From Ciona savignyi (Eukaryota; Chordata; Ascidiacea; Phlebobranchia; Cionidae), in the NCBI GenBank assembly GCA_000149265.1, contig CH003367.1, forward strand, positions 62,001-126,000: a stretch of DNA of 64,000 nt, in the 5' to 3' direction. The notes beneath the pieces are model-generated. The model had not been told where the DNA came from. It saw only the letters and a list, made by a program, of their open reading frames with translations, and searched no databases. Position numbers and translations under genes: made by a program. Of the stretch, positions 36,293-48,364 are shown one piece after another; within the stretch, counting starts at the first letter, position 1, and each line of letters starts with the position of its first letter.

Positions 36293-39200
36293 ATGACGAA
36301 AGCTCGGCGCCGAGGGAGATCGAATGCCAACGAATCGAATGCTACTGAAAGAAAAACTAAAGAAGAAACAGCAGCCACAAGTGCCGGTTCATTGACTTTG
36401 CTACGGAGAGCATTGACTATAACAGGCGTAACGGTTGGATTGTTAGTGGGGGTCGGTTTAAATTTATGTCCATTCAAAGCTCTGCCCATTGACGATGAAT
36501 TTCCACCTTTTCCGATGGAAGATCCTGTGTTTGCTTTTAACCAGAAATTGACTGAAGGCATAAAGTAAGTTGTTTGAATTACAAACATTTGTTTATTTAA
36601 TAGCCTGATTTTTTCCTGTAGTTAGGCAATTGGTATAAGCTTGTTCGCATGCCGTTTTAGTCTAGTAAACGATAGCCTCAATCTAGTTGGGTTAATCGTT
36701 ACCACACTACCATCAACGGCCGCTTGGACCCAATAATTTAATGGGAAATACAAAGCCTATTAACTGTTACTATTGCATAAACACATTACAATAGTTCTCC
36801 AACTCCGGTAACCAGACAGCGGGCATGAGGTCAATCAAATAATTGACCGTGTTTTAGCGACACAACTTTCGGTCCTCGGGAATATATACGATAATCATAG
36901 GTCCCATATTCTCTTTTATAATATGTTTTATTTAGTCGTAGTCCTACAAGTAGCCTAAGGAATACGGACTGTTGTAGTGACAAGTATTGTGACTAATTTG
37001 ATCGTCACCATAACAATTTGCTGCTTGATTGTGCCCCAGAGAAGTCACTTACAACTTACAATAGCATGATCTAATTTTAGTGGATTCAAATGAACCGATC
37101 AAAAGCGTTTGTATAAAAAAACTCGGCACATTGGCTTCACTAAGCCGGTATGAGGTAATCGGACGATAGCAAATGTCGTTTCCTTCAAGTATAATAAAAA
37201 GTGACGTTTTGTTTAAAGCATTATTTCGGAAAATTCGTTTAATGTTGTGGTATTCAACTTGTAATCTGTTAGTATACTAAAATTTGATCGAATGGCTTGT
37301 TGTATTAGCCTCTTGGAATTGTATTTAAAAAATGAAAATAGGTTGGATGACCTTCCTGGAGCTGAGTCGGTGGTTGAAGATGCGAGTGGTAATTTGTACT
37401 CTTTTTTTTTTTTTGGAATATCCTTTTTTTTATTAAAATTGCACGCACAATGCACGGCGCAAAAAAAACGAAAACAAGGAAACAAGTCAAGTCAAGTCAA
37501 AAGGTTGCTATTTCAGGATAGAGCCCCATTTAATGGCATGTTGTGTAATCTTATTTTTTTTCTTCGCTATTTCAAATTCTGCCGTTTGAATTTTCATACA
37601 TTCTTTAACAAACGCAGCAATCTTAGGTAAGCAGTTTGAAACACGTGATCGATAAATACAAAAACGAGCACAAAGTAAAAGGCAGCAAATAAGAGGGTTA
37701 TTTTCTATTCCAAATAAAAAATGTTCCTTGCGACATAAAAAAGGAATTCTAAGTTTAGAACTTATCCAATCCACAACATCATTCCAAAAAAGTTTCGTAA
37801 CAGGGCATTCACAAAACAAATGGATTAAATTTTCAGTAGAGTTATTACAGAAGCCACATTGGCTAGAGTCGACGATACCAAATTCAAAAAGTTTGTCATT
37901 GGTTACAATTGCGTGGTTGTTTAGTTTTATTTGAAAAGATCTTAATCTGGTTTCAACAGTGCAAAAGTAATTTCTTAAGTGAACATTATTCCAGTCAATG
38001 TGTGTTGCGAGTATGGCCTCCCATTTCTGTTGTTGTTTTGTTGTTCGTTCGCAAACTACCCCATTTATCGCTTTATAAAGCGCTTGCGTTGTCTGAGTTT
38101 TGAGCGAGGAAACAAAGTCCATAACACATTCGTGATAGTCGGTTTTTGTCGGACTTTGAGGGTCACCGACGTCCCAAGAGTTGGGGATTGCTCGAATAAG
38201 TTCATTGTACTGATAATAATCCAAACTGTATGTCGGGATTTCGTAGTCGTTTGTTATTTCATTATAACTTCTGTATCGATTTGAGTCATCAAGGAGGTGG
38301 TGGTAAGACAGGACTCCGTGTGCCGCAAATCGCTCTATGAGACAGACTCGTTTTTTTGTTTTAACGTTGGTGTTCAGCCAGAGAGCTCGCGGATCGGCTT
38401 GGTAACTCGTAGAAAGTTCCTTCTTCTTGAACAGTTGTCTTAGTGCAATTACCGTCTTGTGTAATGCCCGGATCGGATATAGTCTTTTAAGTTCAGCCGA
38501 CGAGTCACGGATATCAGACTGTAATACGGTGCTTAAAATATTTTTGTTCGCGTAAATACTTTCGATGTATTTCCACGGGGCACTGTATTCCTCATCTACA
38601 AGTTGGTTCATCCAACGCAAGTTTAACGAAAGTATGTAAGCATCGAGGTTTACCATGTTAGGTCCGCCATCTTCGATTCCGCTACACATTTTTGTTCGGT
38701 TGATGCGTTCCCATTTTGATTTCCAGATGAAGCGAAATAGTTTAGTCTTAAGTTTTGTGAGAAACTGAATCGGTGGAGGAGAAGGTAACATAGATATTTT
38801 GTACGTGAGCATTGGTAAAATAAGTGACTTAATTACTGTAATTTTTCCAAGTAGAGTAAGAGATCGCCCGGACCACATATTTAGCCTTGTAGAGATTCTG
38901 TTTAGCAAGGGGGATAGATTCAACTCAGACATTCTTTTATTGCTGGTGTTGATTGGTATTAAGATACCCAGATATCTGACGTGATCTGCTGGCCACATTA
39001 GACCTTCAGACAGCATTGGCTTGCACAAGCAGTCCCGTTTTGTACCAACGTAGAAAGCATTGGATTTTGCGATGTTTACTTTGGTTCCAGCCATTTTCCC
39101 GAATTCGTCTATAATTTTAAAGATTTGGGCAAAGTCACATTGGTCGCCTTTAGTATAAATGGTTGCATCATCAGCCAGTAGTGACAGTTTAATTTCTTTT

Positions 39201-42200
39201 TCCCCACATTTAATTCCCCTAAACGGTGAGGAGCGTAGCGTTATTGCCATAATTTCTATTGCCAGAATAAAAAGTGTCGGGGATAGCGGGTCTCCTTGTC
39301 TGACACCTCTCCGAATCGGGAAGTATTTGGAAAAATGACCGTTGTTTATTACTGAACAGCTAGGATTGGCGTAAATGGTTGTTACCCACTGTATTATGCG
39401 GTCTCCAAAACCATACGCTTTTAGTACTTCAATTAAAAAGCTCCAACTGAGTGTATCAAATGCCTTGAACATATCAACCGAGATGATTGTTCCAGGAAGA
39501 TTCTCTGTGTCGCAGTAGTCTATCATATTGAACATCAGCCGTAGATTGTTTCCTATGTAGCGACCGTTCATAAAACCGTTCTGATCCTTGCAGATCAGTA
39601 TGTCAAGAAATGTTTTTAGTCTATTATTAATAACTTTTGCTATGATTTTATAATCAGCGTTCAAGAGTGTGATTGGACGGTAATTTGTGACATGGCATGG
39701 GTCTTTCTCCTTTTTTAAAATAAGAGTTATAATTCCTTGAGCCTGGGTACCGGAGAGTGAACCTTGACTTTCCGTGTATCTGATGGAATCCATGAATACT
39801 CGGCGCAGTGACGGCCACATTACTTTGTAAAACTCTATCGAAAAATCCATCATTACCAGGACTTCTATTATTTGACATTGAGTTGATAGCGGCAAGACAT
39901 TCTTCTTCGGTAATTTCAGATTCTAAAGTACCCGCTTGGTCATCGCTAAGGCGTGGTACATTAAGGGACGCTAGATGTGTTGCCGTTACATCGGGTGGTT
40001 TACAGGTTAAGTCTTCTTTATAGAGTGTGGTGTAAAAGGCAGTAATTTCGTGCAATATATCTGCTTGGTTGGTTAAAATTGCGTCGTCGGTTTTCAGTCG
40101 AGAAATCGCTCCTTTTGCACCGTGTATTTTTTCAAGGTTAAGGAAATATTTGGTACATTTCTCTCCACTTTCGACCCACCGGGTTCGACTTCTTATGATA
40201 GCGCCTGCAGTTCTTTTATCAACGTGGGCGGTTAGCTCGTTTTTATGGACATTTAGGTTTTCTAAGAGTTCGGGCTTGGGGGAATTACCCTCCGAAGCTA
40301 TTTTCAGCTCTATAGTTTGAATAGCTGTTTCTAATTGTTTATGAACAGCTTCGTGTTTTCTGCGCTGCTCGGTGCAAAACTTAATTGTGACACCCCTGAT
40401 GTGGCATTTTAAAGCGTCCCATCTTAAGTTTGGGTTGACCAAGAGAGGAGGGTTGTTTCTGCAAAAGTCGTTTACCGCTTCCTTAATTGTTTGAATGTAA
40501 CGATGGTTTGAAAGGACAGAAACATTTAACTTCCAGTATCCTCTTCCGCGTGATGTAGGTGTTAGAGATAGATCAATGGTAACAATACTATGGTCAGATT
40601 TTATGCTTGGCACGATGCTTGCATTGCGTAACTTGGAGGTTAGCGTTTGAGATATTAAGAAGAAATCAATTCTACTCGCGGCATACGGGTTCGTTTGAAT
40701 ACGCGAAAATGATTTCACGTTTCCGTTAGCTGTTCTGAATGCGTCGACCAGTCCAAGTGCCCTCATGTTTAACGCAACGACCTCCGTCGCGTTTTTATTG
40801 GTATTCTTTTGAACATTTCTGTCAAGTTTGGGGTCGAGTGTTAAATTAAAATCTCCTCCTATAACTGTATCACGCGGGTATTGCATGTCGTTGATTATTT
40901 TGAAAACATTTGTGAAGAATGCGGGATTATCTTGATTTGGACCATAAAGATTTACCACCGACAGAGCGAGCTCATTAAGCTTAAGATCGATGATTAGATA
41001 TCGTCCAAGTGGATCGGCATTGCAACTGGTGATCTGGTACGACAGTTGTTTGTCAAATAATACCGCCACCCCACGACTTTTGGTGGTACCATGAGCCCAA
41101 ACTATTTCGCCTTTCCACTCTTAGTTCCCAAAGTTTTTCTACGTCGCTAGAGCAATGTGTTTCTTGTAAAAAAATAATAGCATATTTTTTAAGCTTTAAG
41201 AAATTAAAAATGGATTTACGTTTCTTGTTGTTTCTAAGGCCCGCAACGTTGTATGATGCTATGCTTAAAGCCATGATAAAATAAAAAAGTTTCTTCAATT
41301 ATCGTTCCATAACATTACCATGTTGTACACCACATTTACATAAGAAAGGTGTACTGGGGTCAATTAATTTAACATATTTTTTTTGGCAGACACAGTGTAT
41401 AAACTGGTAGTCACAACTTTTGTTGGAACACGGTCTGCTTGCTTGAGTAATAGAAAAATAGTTAAGTTCTTTACACGGACATAGTGCAGAGTACCTTTGA
41501 CAAGATGTGCATTCCAGCATCCCATCTTCCGAGACGAATTCTGGTTGGAGAGAATCGCAGCAGGGCAGTTTAATCATCTTCCCCTTACACAGGGGACATT
41601 GTGTACATTTTGTGTTCTTTTGCACTAAAAAAAAGTCACCAGAGCAACAAGTTTTGGTAACTTGAAAATCTTCTTCGCAAGACCAGCAAAAGTAGTTTTG
41701 GGGTTGTCTTTCGGTTGTTAAGCCTTCATTATTGCATTTAGGGCAATTGACCGGGATCTTTTTCTCGCTTAAACTAAGCGATTTCACCCGAGTATTTCTT
41801 GCTTCCTCGGGGCTAGGATATGACCGCTTGGTTCTATGGCATTGTAAGGCCTTTTCCGTAAACGTATCGGTTGTTGTGGAGTCATCATCATTTTGCACAC
41901 TTGCTGGAGGGTCGCACGCCAGCACGTCTATGGCGTCATCCGTTGCACCTCGGGAACTGCCCGTGGGTGCGTCTTTTTTTGTATTATCATTAGCGTTGTT
42001 CAGCGTTTTTACCAATGGGTCGGCAAAATGCATATCTATGACGTCACTTACTGTGACTCGAGAGTTGCTTCGGGGTGGGCGTGGTTCCAATGTTTTGCCA
42101 GTTCTTGTAGTTCTCTCTGTTTTGCCAAGTTCAGGGTAATCAGCTTTTCTTTTTTTACAGTCAGCTTGTTTATGTCCTATGCCGGAGCAGTATTTGCATG

Positions 42201-45200
42201 TATATTTCTGTCCAAAATATGACACATAGAATTCTAAATTATTGATATATAAATAGCTTGGTATTGGGTTTTGTTCTAGGTCTTCTTTTTTCATTGTAGC
42301 TATTCTTATTCCCGTTTTTAAACCATCTTTATCAATTTTGGGGGTTATTTTCATCACTGTGCCATAATGATGTTCAATTTTTTGCCTTATTAAATCATCC
42401 GGAAACGGTATCGGAACCCACCCAATCGCCACGTTGACACTGTCGGATTCATAGAGCCTTGCACTGATGACTCCTCTAGCGCTCAGCAGTTTATTATAGA
42501 GCTCCAAAGTACCTTTTCTAGTTTTGCAAGTGACGTCCACTCTGTTTCCTTTCATTTCAGCTAATCCGATCAGATTGACCTTGAGAAATCCTATTTTTTC
42601 AACAAAATCTAATGCTTGGTTTCTTTTCATATGAACCTCGGTTCTAAATGTTAGGCATGTTGGCCTTTTTGAATACGTATCGACATTTGGGGGCAGTCGC
42701 CACCTGAGCAAAACTTGGCTTGCTTGTCATTTTACGCATGTGCGTCCGCACGCTAGCTGACCAGACAGAGAATGTAATTTGTACTCAGGGCTGGACGACG
42801 GTCGGATTGTGCGTATAGCGCCATCTGCCGATGGTGAATTAGGTGGTGGAAAAATTGAAACTATATTTATTATGGATCTTCCCGGAGCCTACAAAACGAT
42901 GCCGGAAGCGAAACATGGCAGACCGCTAGGCAAGCATTTTTACGCCAATATTGGTTTTGTATTTTATGATCAACGTGACGATGTTTCTCCATAAAAATAT
43001 AATAACCAATGCACAAGTTTATTTAGGTGTATGGTTCAAACCGATTAGAAGATTTTTTAATAACCAATGTACACCCCTCAAAAGATAAAAAGGTCGACAT
43101 GTCATATCTCCACTACTAACGGGTTTAACCACAGGTTTGCGGCTGTGGGGCAATACATTGTACATAAGTGACGCTGTGTATGGTATCGTCTCACTTGACC
43201 TGGTGACCAAACGACATGAGATCCTAGTCGCACCTAATGACGCCACACCGCCAATGGCGTTTCCTGACGACCTAGCATTCTCCAGAAGGGGAAAGTACCT
43301 ATACATCACCGACATGAGCTCCACCTACGCAATTGATAGTTTGCTTTATTCTGCTTTAAGCGGTAGGTTTATTTTAGTGTATGGTTCAAGCCGATTAGAA
43401 AAAAAATGAACAACCAATATGGTATTTTGGTTTCTGGAACTGTGTTACTTCTGATACGATTTGACCATTAACAATTGACTAAAAATATATGATTTAAAAA
43501 TTTCTACGTATATTTTGAACAAAGTATGTTTTTCAATTGTCGTGGTCAAGAAAGAAGTATGTTTTACATACCAATGCATTCTTTTTCTATTTAGTATGGC
43601 TGAGAGTCCAATACCACCGGGTTCGTCGCCAAACCCTTTTTTATGCAGTACAATATACGGTTTGACCGTATTGACTGTTTTTCCACGGAGTAGAACATTT
43701 TCTAAACCTAGGTGAGTGCGACGGGCGATTGCTGCGACTCAACATGGCCACAAAGAAACTATCAACAGTTGTCGGTGGTTTGTGCTCTGCCAATGGTGTT
43801 GAGGTGACCAATGACGGGGATTTTATTCTCATTTCCGAGACAATGCGGTCTCGGGTTAGAATGGTGGAGACGTCCACTTTTAAAACAAGAAAATTGATCT
43901 ACCTACCAGGTTTTTAAATGCCCAATATACACATTTTTTCCTTGTTAAAAATAAAAATTAAACAAAGTAGACATATAGAATGTAGTGTAAAATCGGGAAG
44001 CTTTTAAGTATAGTTTACACCAGCGTTTCCCAACCTTTTTTGGTCGCGGACTATTTTCTTACCAGCGAAAGTCTTTGCGGACTCAAAGTGCATCAAATTA
44101 ATTTTCAATTAAGTAAGTCAAAAGTGTAGCGTAACTGGACTGTGTGCATACGATACACTACAAAATACGACAAAACTTTCTAAGAACTATATGAAACTCA
44201 GCCACTACGATGACTCAGGTATTACGAAACAACCAAAGCGAGTGCTATGAATAATAAACTTCCATTAAGTTACTTAAAATCAATTGGTTCCAAACTTAAA
44301 ATTACCTTGAGTTACAATGTCTCGTTGATAAAAACATATCACTGCTGTTTATAACGATCAAAAACAAATGAAAGTTGTGCAAGGTGTTGATATGCTTCCG
44401 GACTCATTTAAACCTTCCACGGACTCATTTGAGACCGCGGACTCGGGTTGGGAAACACTGATTTACACATTAGCATAGTTTTATTTTTTTCTAATTGATA
44501 ATAAGAGTAATTATTAATAATAAAAGGAGAAAACGGCAAGCTACAGTAGTTCTTATATCTACAGTCATAGGGGGATAGGAGTATATATTTTTTGGTGTTT
44601 TCGTCCCAGCCAGGGATATTTTGTCGGTATAAGCCATATTTAACAAGGCTTACCTGTCTACTTATGCGGTCTGTCTCAAACAATGTATTTTTATAATTGT
44701 CGTAGTACAATACAATGTTGACCTGATGGTTTGTCCCATCGAGCTTTCGCTCTTGACCCATATTTATCCATTGAGAAAAAAAAAGTTATTAGCTTCTTAG
44801 TGTGGTAATAACTTAATTTGCAAGTCATACTTATAGTTAACTAAGTTATCACGCATTCGCAGCAAGTCCTGATAATATACGTCGGAATAGCAAAGGCACA
44901 TACTGGGTTGGAGCATCGCACCCGAGGACAGCAGCTGCTGATTTTATTCGCCAGCATCGATTTCTGCGCCAACTGATCGGAGGATTTATCAGTTTGAAAA
45001 ACATTGCAAAGTAAGTATGTTGCGGAATCGTTAGTTATGATTTTAACTGATTGCATTTCATTTTAAAATTAATTTATAAGATAACCTATTGTTGGGCTAT
45101 GCTTGGGTTATATTTATCTCGGCAGTGTAAAAACTGTGCTCCTTGTTCTTTAGAGTTAACTAATCTAGGTGCAGTACCAACAGTTGAGTTTATGAATATT

Positions 45201-45716
45201 TCGCAATGATTAAATATTTGAATGGATTCAGTAAAACGTAGCTAGCTAATCACAACACAACCCTACTTGAACGAATACTAATTTAAGGATAGGATACACG
45301 TGTTTGTACGTGATGCTCACAGCTAAACGGTCTGTCCCGCTTACATGACTAAAACGTACATCTCTAAAGGCTACAGGCTATATGTACAGGTAGACCAATA
45401 CATATGCTTATGCAGTGTTTTCATGATTTATTTAATAACGAGAATCTGCATGCCTTACAAGTTAAGACTTAGTTTTAAATTCAACGGCGTGTGTCACAGA
45501 ACTATCAACAAGAAAAGCAACATGGTTTTCGAAGTGGACAGAATGGGAAAGGTGCTGCAAACATTACATGATGCTAATGGTACTTTGACAAATGGACTTG
45601 CCCAAGCAGTCGAACTGAGTGATGGAAGGCTAGCACTGACTACTTACAGTGCAAATTTTGTGGCGATTCTGAACGAAAATGACAGCAAGCCAATTGGGGA
45701 CGTGAAACATGTTTGA
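36293..45716 (+). CDS. APMAP: APMAP / strictosidine-synthase-like protein, LINE in exon 2
   Basis: Adipocyte plasma membrane-associated protein: a membrane-anchored six-bladed beta-propeller with arylesterase-like fold (family knowledge). Exons: 36293-36564, 37309-37401 joined to 42787-42929 across a LINE, 43135-43362, 43712-43909, 44863-45010, 45500-45716. Without the LINE these give 1299 nt, 432 residues, close to human length (416), with all phases matching. A basic head precedes one membrane helix at about 40-58 (ITGVTVGLLVGVGLNL). Propeller motifs follow: LPGAESVVEDASGNLYSG, DDGRIVRI, HGRPLG, FPDDLAFSRRGKYLYITD, CDGRLLRL, SANGVEVTNDGDFILISE and SPDNIRRNSKGTYWVGA. The intron after 42929 uses a GC donor (CTAG|GCAAGC). 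The assembled exon 2 is interrupted. Read straight through, the protein ends about 75 residues into LINE sequence. An alternative in-frame splice that removes the LINE is described in the findings. Confidence 0.87.
36655..36900 (+). repeat. Degraded SINE in APMAP intron 1
   Basis: Diverged copy with an AATTTAATGGGAAAT segment, CAATAGTTCTCCAACTCCGG, ACAGCGGGCATGAGG and a TTGACCGTGTTTTAGCG-like end in family order. A second fragment of the GAGGTAATCGGACGATAGC block lies at about 37150. Confidence 0.5.
37389..37401 (+). repeat. LINE target-site duplication, left copy
   Basis: GTAATTTGTACTC, identical over 13 bases to the right copy at 42774-42786. It is APMAP coding sequence (codons for N-L-Y-S) and itself starts with a GTAATT splice-donor-like string. 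Confidence 0.95.
37508..41274 (-). pseudogene. LINE ORF2: endonuclease + reverse transcriptase, frameshifted
   Basis: From ATG 41274, 24 bases after ORF1 stops, an AP endonuclease runs with SYNVAGL and LQETHC, then VNLYGPN, GGDFNLTLDPKLDR, ASRIDFFLI and SDHSIV. The reverse transcriptase carries NYRPITLLNADYKI, QNGFMNGRYIGNN, SVDMFKAFDTLSW, RRGVRQGDPLSPTLF and the catalytic LLADDATIY. A long C-terminal part ends with CGFCNNSTENLIHLFCECP, the CCHC-like motif of many LINE ORF2 proteins, and the stop at 37508. Two single-base frame changes break it: one near 41110-41125 in the endonuclease and one at a T5 run near 39850 just before the RT. Everything else stays open for over 3.7 kb. Confidence 0.93.
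41299..42711 (-). pseudogene. LINE ORF1: gag-like protein with CCHC knuckle and zinc ribbons
   Basis: Nucleic-acid-binding partner of ORF2. An RRM-like or L1-gag-like N-terminal half leads to a classic CX2CX4HX4C knuckle (CKYCSGIGHKQADC) near 42185. A low-complexity acidic/threonine linker and a basic KRSYPSPEEARN stretch follow. The C-terminal 150 residues are a run of CxxC pairs (CPKC, CWSC, CTQC, CPLC, CTSC, CPCK, CKC), as in stacked zinc ribbons. A likely true start ATG lies upstream at about 42733 in another frame (MTSKPSFAQVATAP). It is joined to this frame by a one-base change at a C5 run near 42690, so the frame as read lacks its proper start. Confidence 0.85.
42774..42786 (+). repeat. 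LINE target-site duplication, right copy
   Basis: GTAATTTGTACTC, identical to 37389-37401. The following two host bases are AG, so the junction TTTGTACTCAG|GG looks like a splice acceptor. A CTGAC branch-point-like string lies about 28 bases upstream, inside the LINE 5' end. Confidence 0.95.
44021..44460. mobile_element. hAT-type MITE in APMAP intron (440 bp)
   Basis: Ends CAGCGTTTCCCAACC and, inverted, CAGTGTTTCCCAACC. The flanking 8-mers GTTTACAC and ATTTACAC agree at seven of eight bases. It contains repeated CGGACTCA motifs just inside both ends and no coding potential. Lies in the intron between APMAP exons 4 and 5. Confidence 0.88.
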
Positions 45717-46116
45717 TATGTTTGACTCTAAACATTTGCCTCAACTGCAGTACTATTTTAATTTATTTTATAATTTATTTGAGGTGTACTACATAAAACA
45801 ATATATGTAAATGTGTGTTTCATAAAATCGAACAAAAAACTGGCAGAGTTTACATAAATACTCTTTTATATTCATGAGACAACGATTCAAAAATGATTGT
45901 GGGTGTTATTTACAGGATCAGCAGAGTGGTAAACACAGATTTCACTAAATACTACCTCCCATCTTTCGAGACACGGGAACTATCACTGATTGTGGTGTTT
46001 AATTTGTTATCAAAGAATTGAATTCATTTTGCAGGTTTAAAAAAATAAATGTAGGTAATTCTTCTAAGAACTTATACTCATGAAGTTGTTTTAAATCACC
46101 TTCTATAAATAACAGA

Positions 46117-46559
46117 CAGTCCCGGTGCTAGGAACCGCGGGGCCCAATTAGAAATGTGAAGGCGGGGCCCCTACTCTTCATAGCCAAATTGATGGGTGTT
46201 TATATATCATACATACCAGTACATACACACTACAAAAATAGACATTTAATACTTGCTATAAAACAAATTAAAGATAATGTGGATGCTTTTTTACGATATA
46301 TTGTTTTACTTCCAAACATATATATTGTTTAGCAACAATATTCATTATGACGTAACAGGCAGACACAAAAATTGAATTTGACGTATTACGATGCATAACA
46401 AATTGATATTATCAGAAAGAATGTTATTTCACTTTTTATTTTACGTTTCAGTAGTATTTTAAACCTCGTAATGCAGAAAGACCCCGCTAGCGCGGGGCCC
46501 CTTCAAGGTGCGGGGCCCAATTTGATCTAATCGGTCAAATCGGCCTAAAACCGGCCCTG
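46117..46559. mobile_element. hAT-type MITE (443 bp)
   Basis: Left end CAGTCCCGGTGCTAGGAACC, right end inverted CAGGGCCGGTTTTAGG. Both ends share a GCGGGGCCCAATT-type subterminal block. Flanking 8-mers ATAACAGA and CTAACAGA match at seven of eight bases. No coding potential. Confidence 0.85.
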
Positions 46560-47123
46560 CTAACAGACTACCTATTACTGAACATAGGTTTTAAGCAAGA
46601 AGGTTGTAAGGAGAAAGGTATTGTTTGATTATCTGCAAAGAAATATACGAGATAAACTAGTAAGTGTTAAATGTCACTATCTATGAAACACATTGTAACG
46701 ATATGTTTATGCATGTACAAACTCTTCTAGTTTCTGCAAGCTAATGAGTCCCCCAGCTATTTCATACAGGCAGTTATAGTGTTTTCTTATTTGAAAATTT
46801 CTTATTTTCTTTTATTTCTGCGATTTTAAATAGTAAACTGGTATAATTTATTTCCATATTAATTTTCTTATTTCAGTTCATTTTAAACCGCTACCAAGTC
46901 AAAATGAAATAATTAGTACCCTCGTGCCCCATATTTAATATCATATTGGTATTTTAATGTTATACAAACAAGCATCATAAGGCTCCCTTGTACAAATATA
47001 CAAAAGGTGTTACAAATGCTGAACCTCGCTGTCTGCTTCAATCTTAAATCTCTCATTTGTGTGACGTTTACTTTAGAAATTTCTGATCTACAATTTAGCG
47101 ATAGTTCGCTGTTATATTTTAAC

Positions 47124-47327
47124 ATGACGACTAATTGGTATTCGGAATTTAAATTCCAAAATCATAGCCACAATTTCTCGGAATCAGAATACGGATACGA
47201 ATGGGGAATCTGGTGGTCACGAATTTTCGTAAAAGGGCAATCTCAAAAAAAATCCCTTAAAACAAAAGCTAATTCTGCAAAGACTATAAATAGACAAAGA
47301 CAGTTTCTAGCCAATAGCAATGATTAA
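47124..47327 (+). CDS. Small open frame of unknown status (67 residues)
   Basis: A polar reading frame from ATG 47124 with an aromatic patch (EYGYEWGIWWSRIFV) and a basic, Gln/Asn-rich end. No signal peptide, membrane helix or recognised family. The longer frame to the left has no clear start context. It is richer in charged residues than most chance frames nearby, which is the only reason to list it. Confidence 0.2.
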   Translation: MTTNWYSEFKFQNHSHNFSESEYGYEWGIWWSRIFVKGQSQKKSLKTKANSAKTINRQRQFLANSND

Positions 47328-48364
47328 GCGTGCAGTGAATATTTACTTAAATGTTGCCAACTTTGTTGCAATTTTAAATTAAGTAGGTGGTCAGAACAAG
47401 AAGTAAAAAATTGCAAAACATAGAAAAGCGTACCTTAATCTATACCCTAAACAAATACATATAGATTGATGTTGAGTTGAATTTTAATTTAAATCAGTTG
47501 TTTTTGGGTTTTCGCAGCATAAAGTATTTCGCGGTATAAGGTAAAATTGACTAGCTACGTAATAAACTTGCACAGAAAATGACAACAGATATACTTCCGC
47601 TAACCGATAAATAAACAACACTTTATATTCACATAGTGAAGTACCTATATCCTATCAGTTGTATAATTTGAAAAGTGCTAGACAAATTAATTATACAATA
47701 GGGCAGACAGACGAGCGTGTTTTGTTTACCTGGCAACAGTTGCGATAGCGTGATCCTATTTAATTTTGTTTAAATATTTTAAATATTTACAAGCTAAAGT
47801 CTCTTCTGAATCAGTTCTATGTAAATAAGGTAAAGATCCCTCTAGCCTTAATTTAAATTTCTGACTCTCTATAAATATATTACCCCTTTTTTAAACAACA
47901 GTAACTAGATTTCCTGTAAATGAACTTAATTTATGCATTCATTTAAGAAAATCTTCCAATTCGTAAAATTAAGATAAAACATTTTAAATGCAGGCATTCC
48001 TTGTGACAGTCAATTACATTTTTACGGGATTAAAATGCAATAAAATAAATCAACACTTTCTGTGTTATAACTTCCGCTTAATAGAAAGGTAAATTATTTG
48101 TTGTTTTTAGGTATGCTTGTTATATACCGTGAATAAAAAAGCTGAAGGCGCAGTATCATTCTGACCAATCGTCAGATTAACTCGTCCGTCTCCACAGTCT
48201 GGGCACCGTAGTATAAAGTGATATACGTGTTTTTTTTACTGGCACAAGAGTCACTTTATGTGGTGGCCAAGTGTTTTTCAAGTGTAACTTTTTCTCCGCT
48301 CAATAGGTCAACGATACCTTAATTTTTTAATGGATAGTCGAAATTGCTGATCTGTCGATTTTCT

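Larger units (their letters stand above)
37402..42773 (-). mobile_element. Near full-length non-LTR retrotransposon (LINE, L1/Tx1-like)
   Basis: A 5372-bp insertion bounded by perfect 13-bp target duplications, ending at its 3' side in a poly(A) tail (T run at 37402-37414). It lies antisense to APMAP, inside coding exon 2. ORF1 is a gag-like zinc-finger protein. ORF2 has an AP-type endonuclease, a reverse transcriptase and a C-terminal zinc-knuckle-like motif. Only about 60 bases precede ORF1. The layout (CCHC ORF1 plus endonuclease-RT ORF2) and RT motifs suggest the L1/Tx1 group. The frames carry three single-base disruptions, so as read the copy is not autonomous. The perfect duplication and otherwise long frames point to a young insertion. 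Confidence 0.95.

Noticed and set aside
37728..42222. Plus-strand open frames through the LINE
   Set aside because: Antisense shadows of ORF1 and ORF2 without motifs.
43515..43715. A 66-residue frame before APMAP exon 4
   Set aside because: It ends at the exon 4 acceptor and is intronic. Exon 3 joins exon 4 directly in phase.
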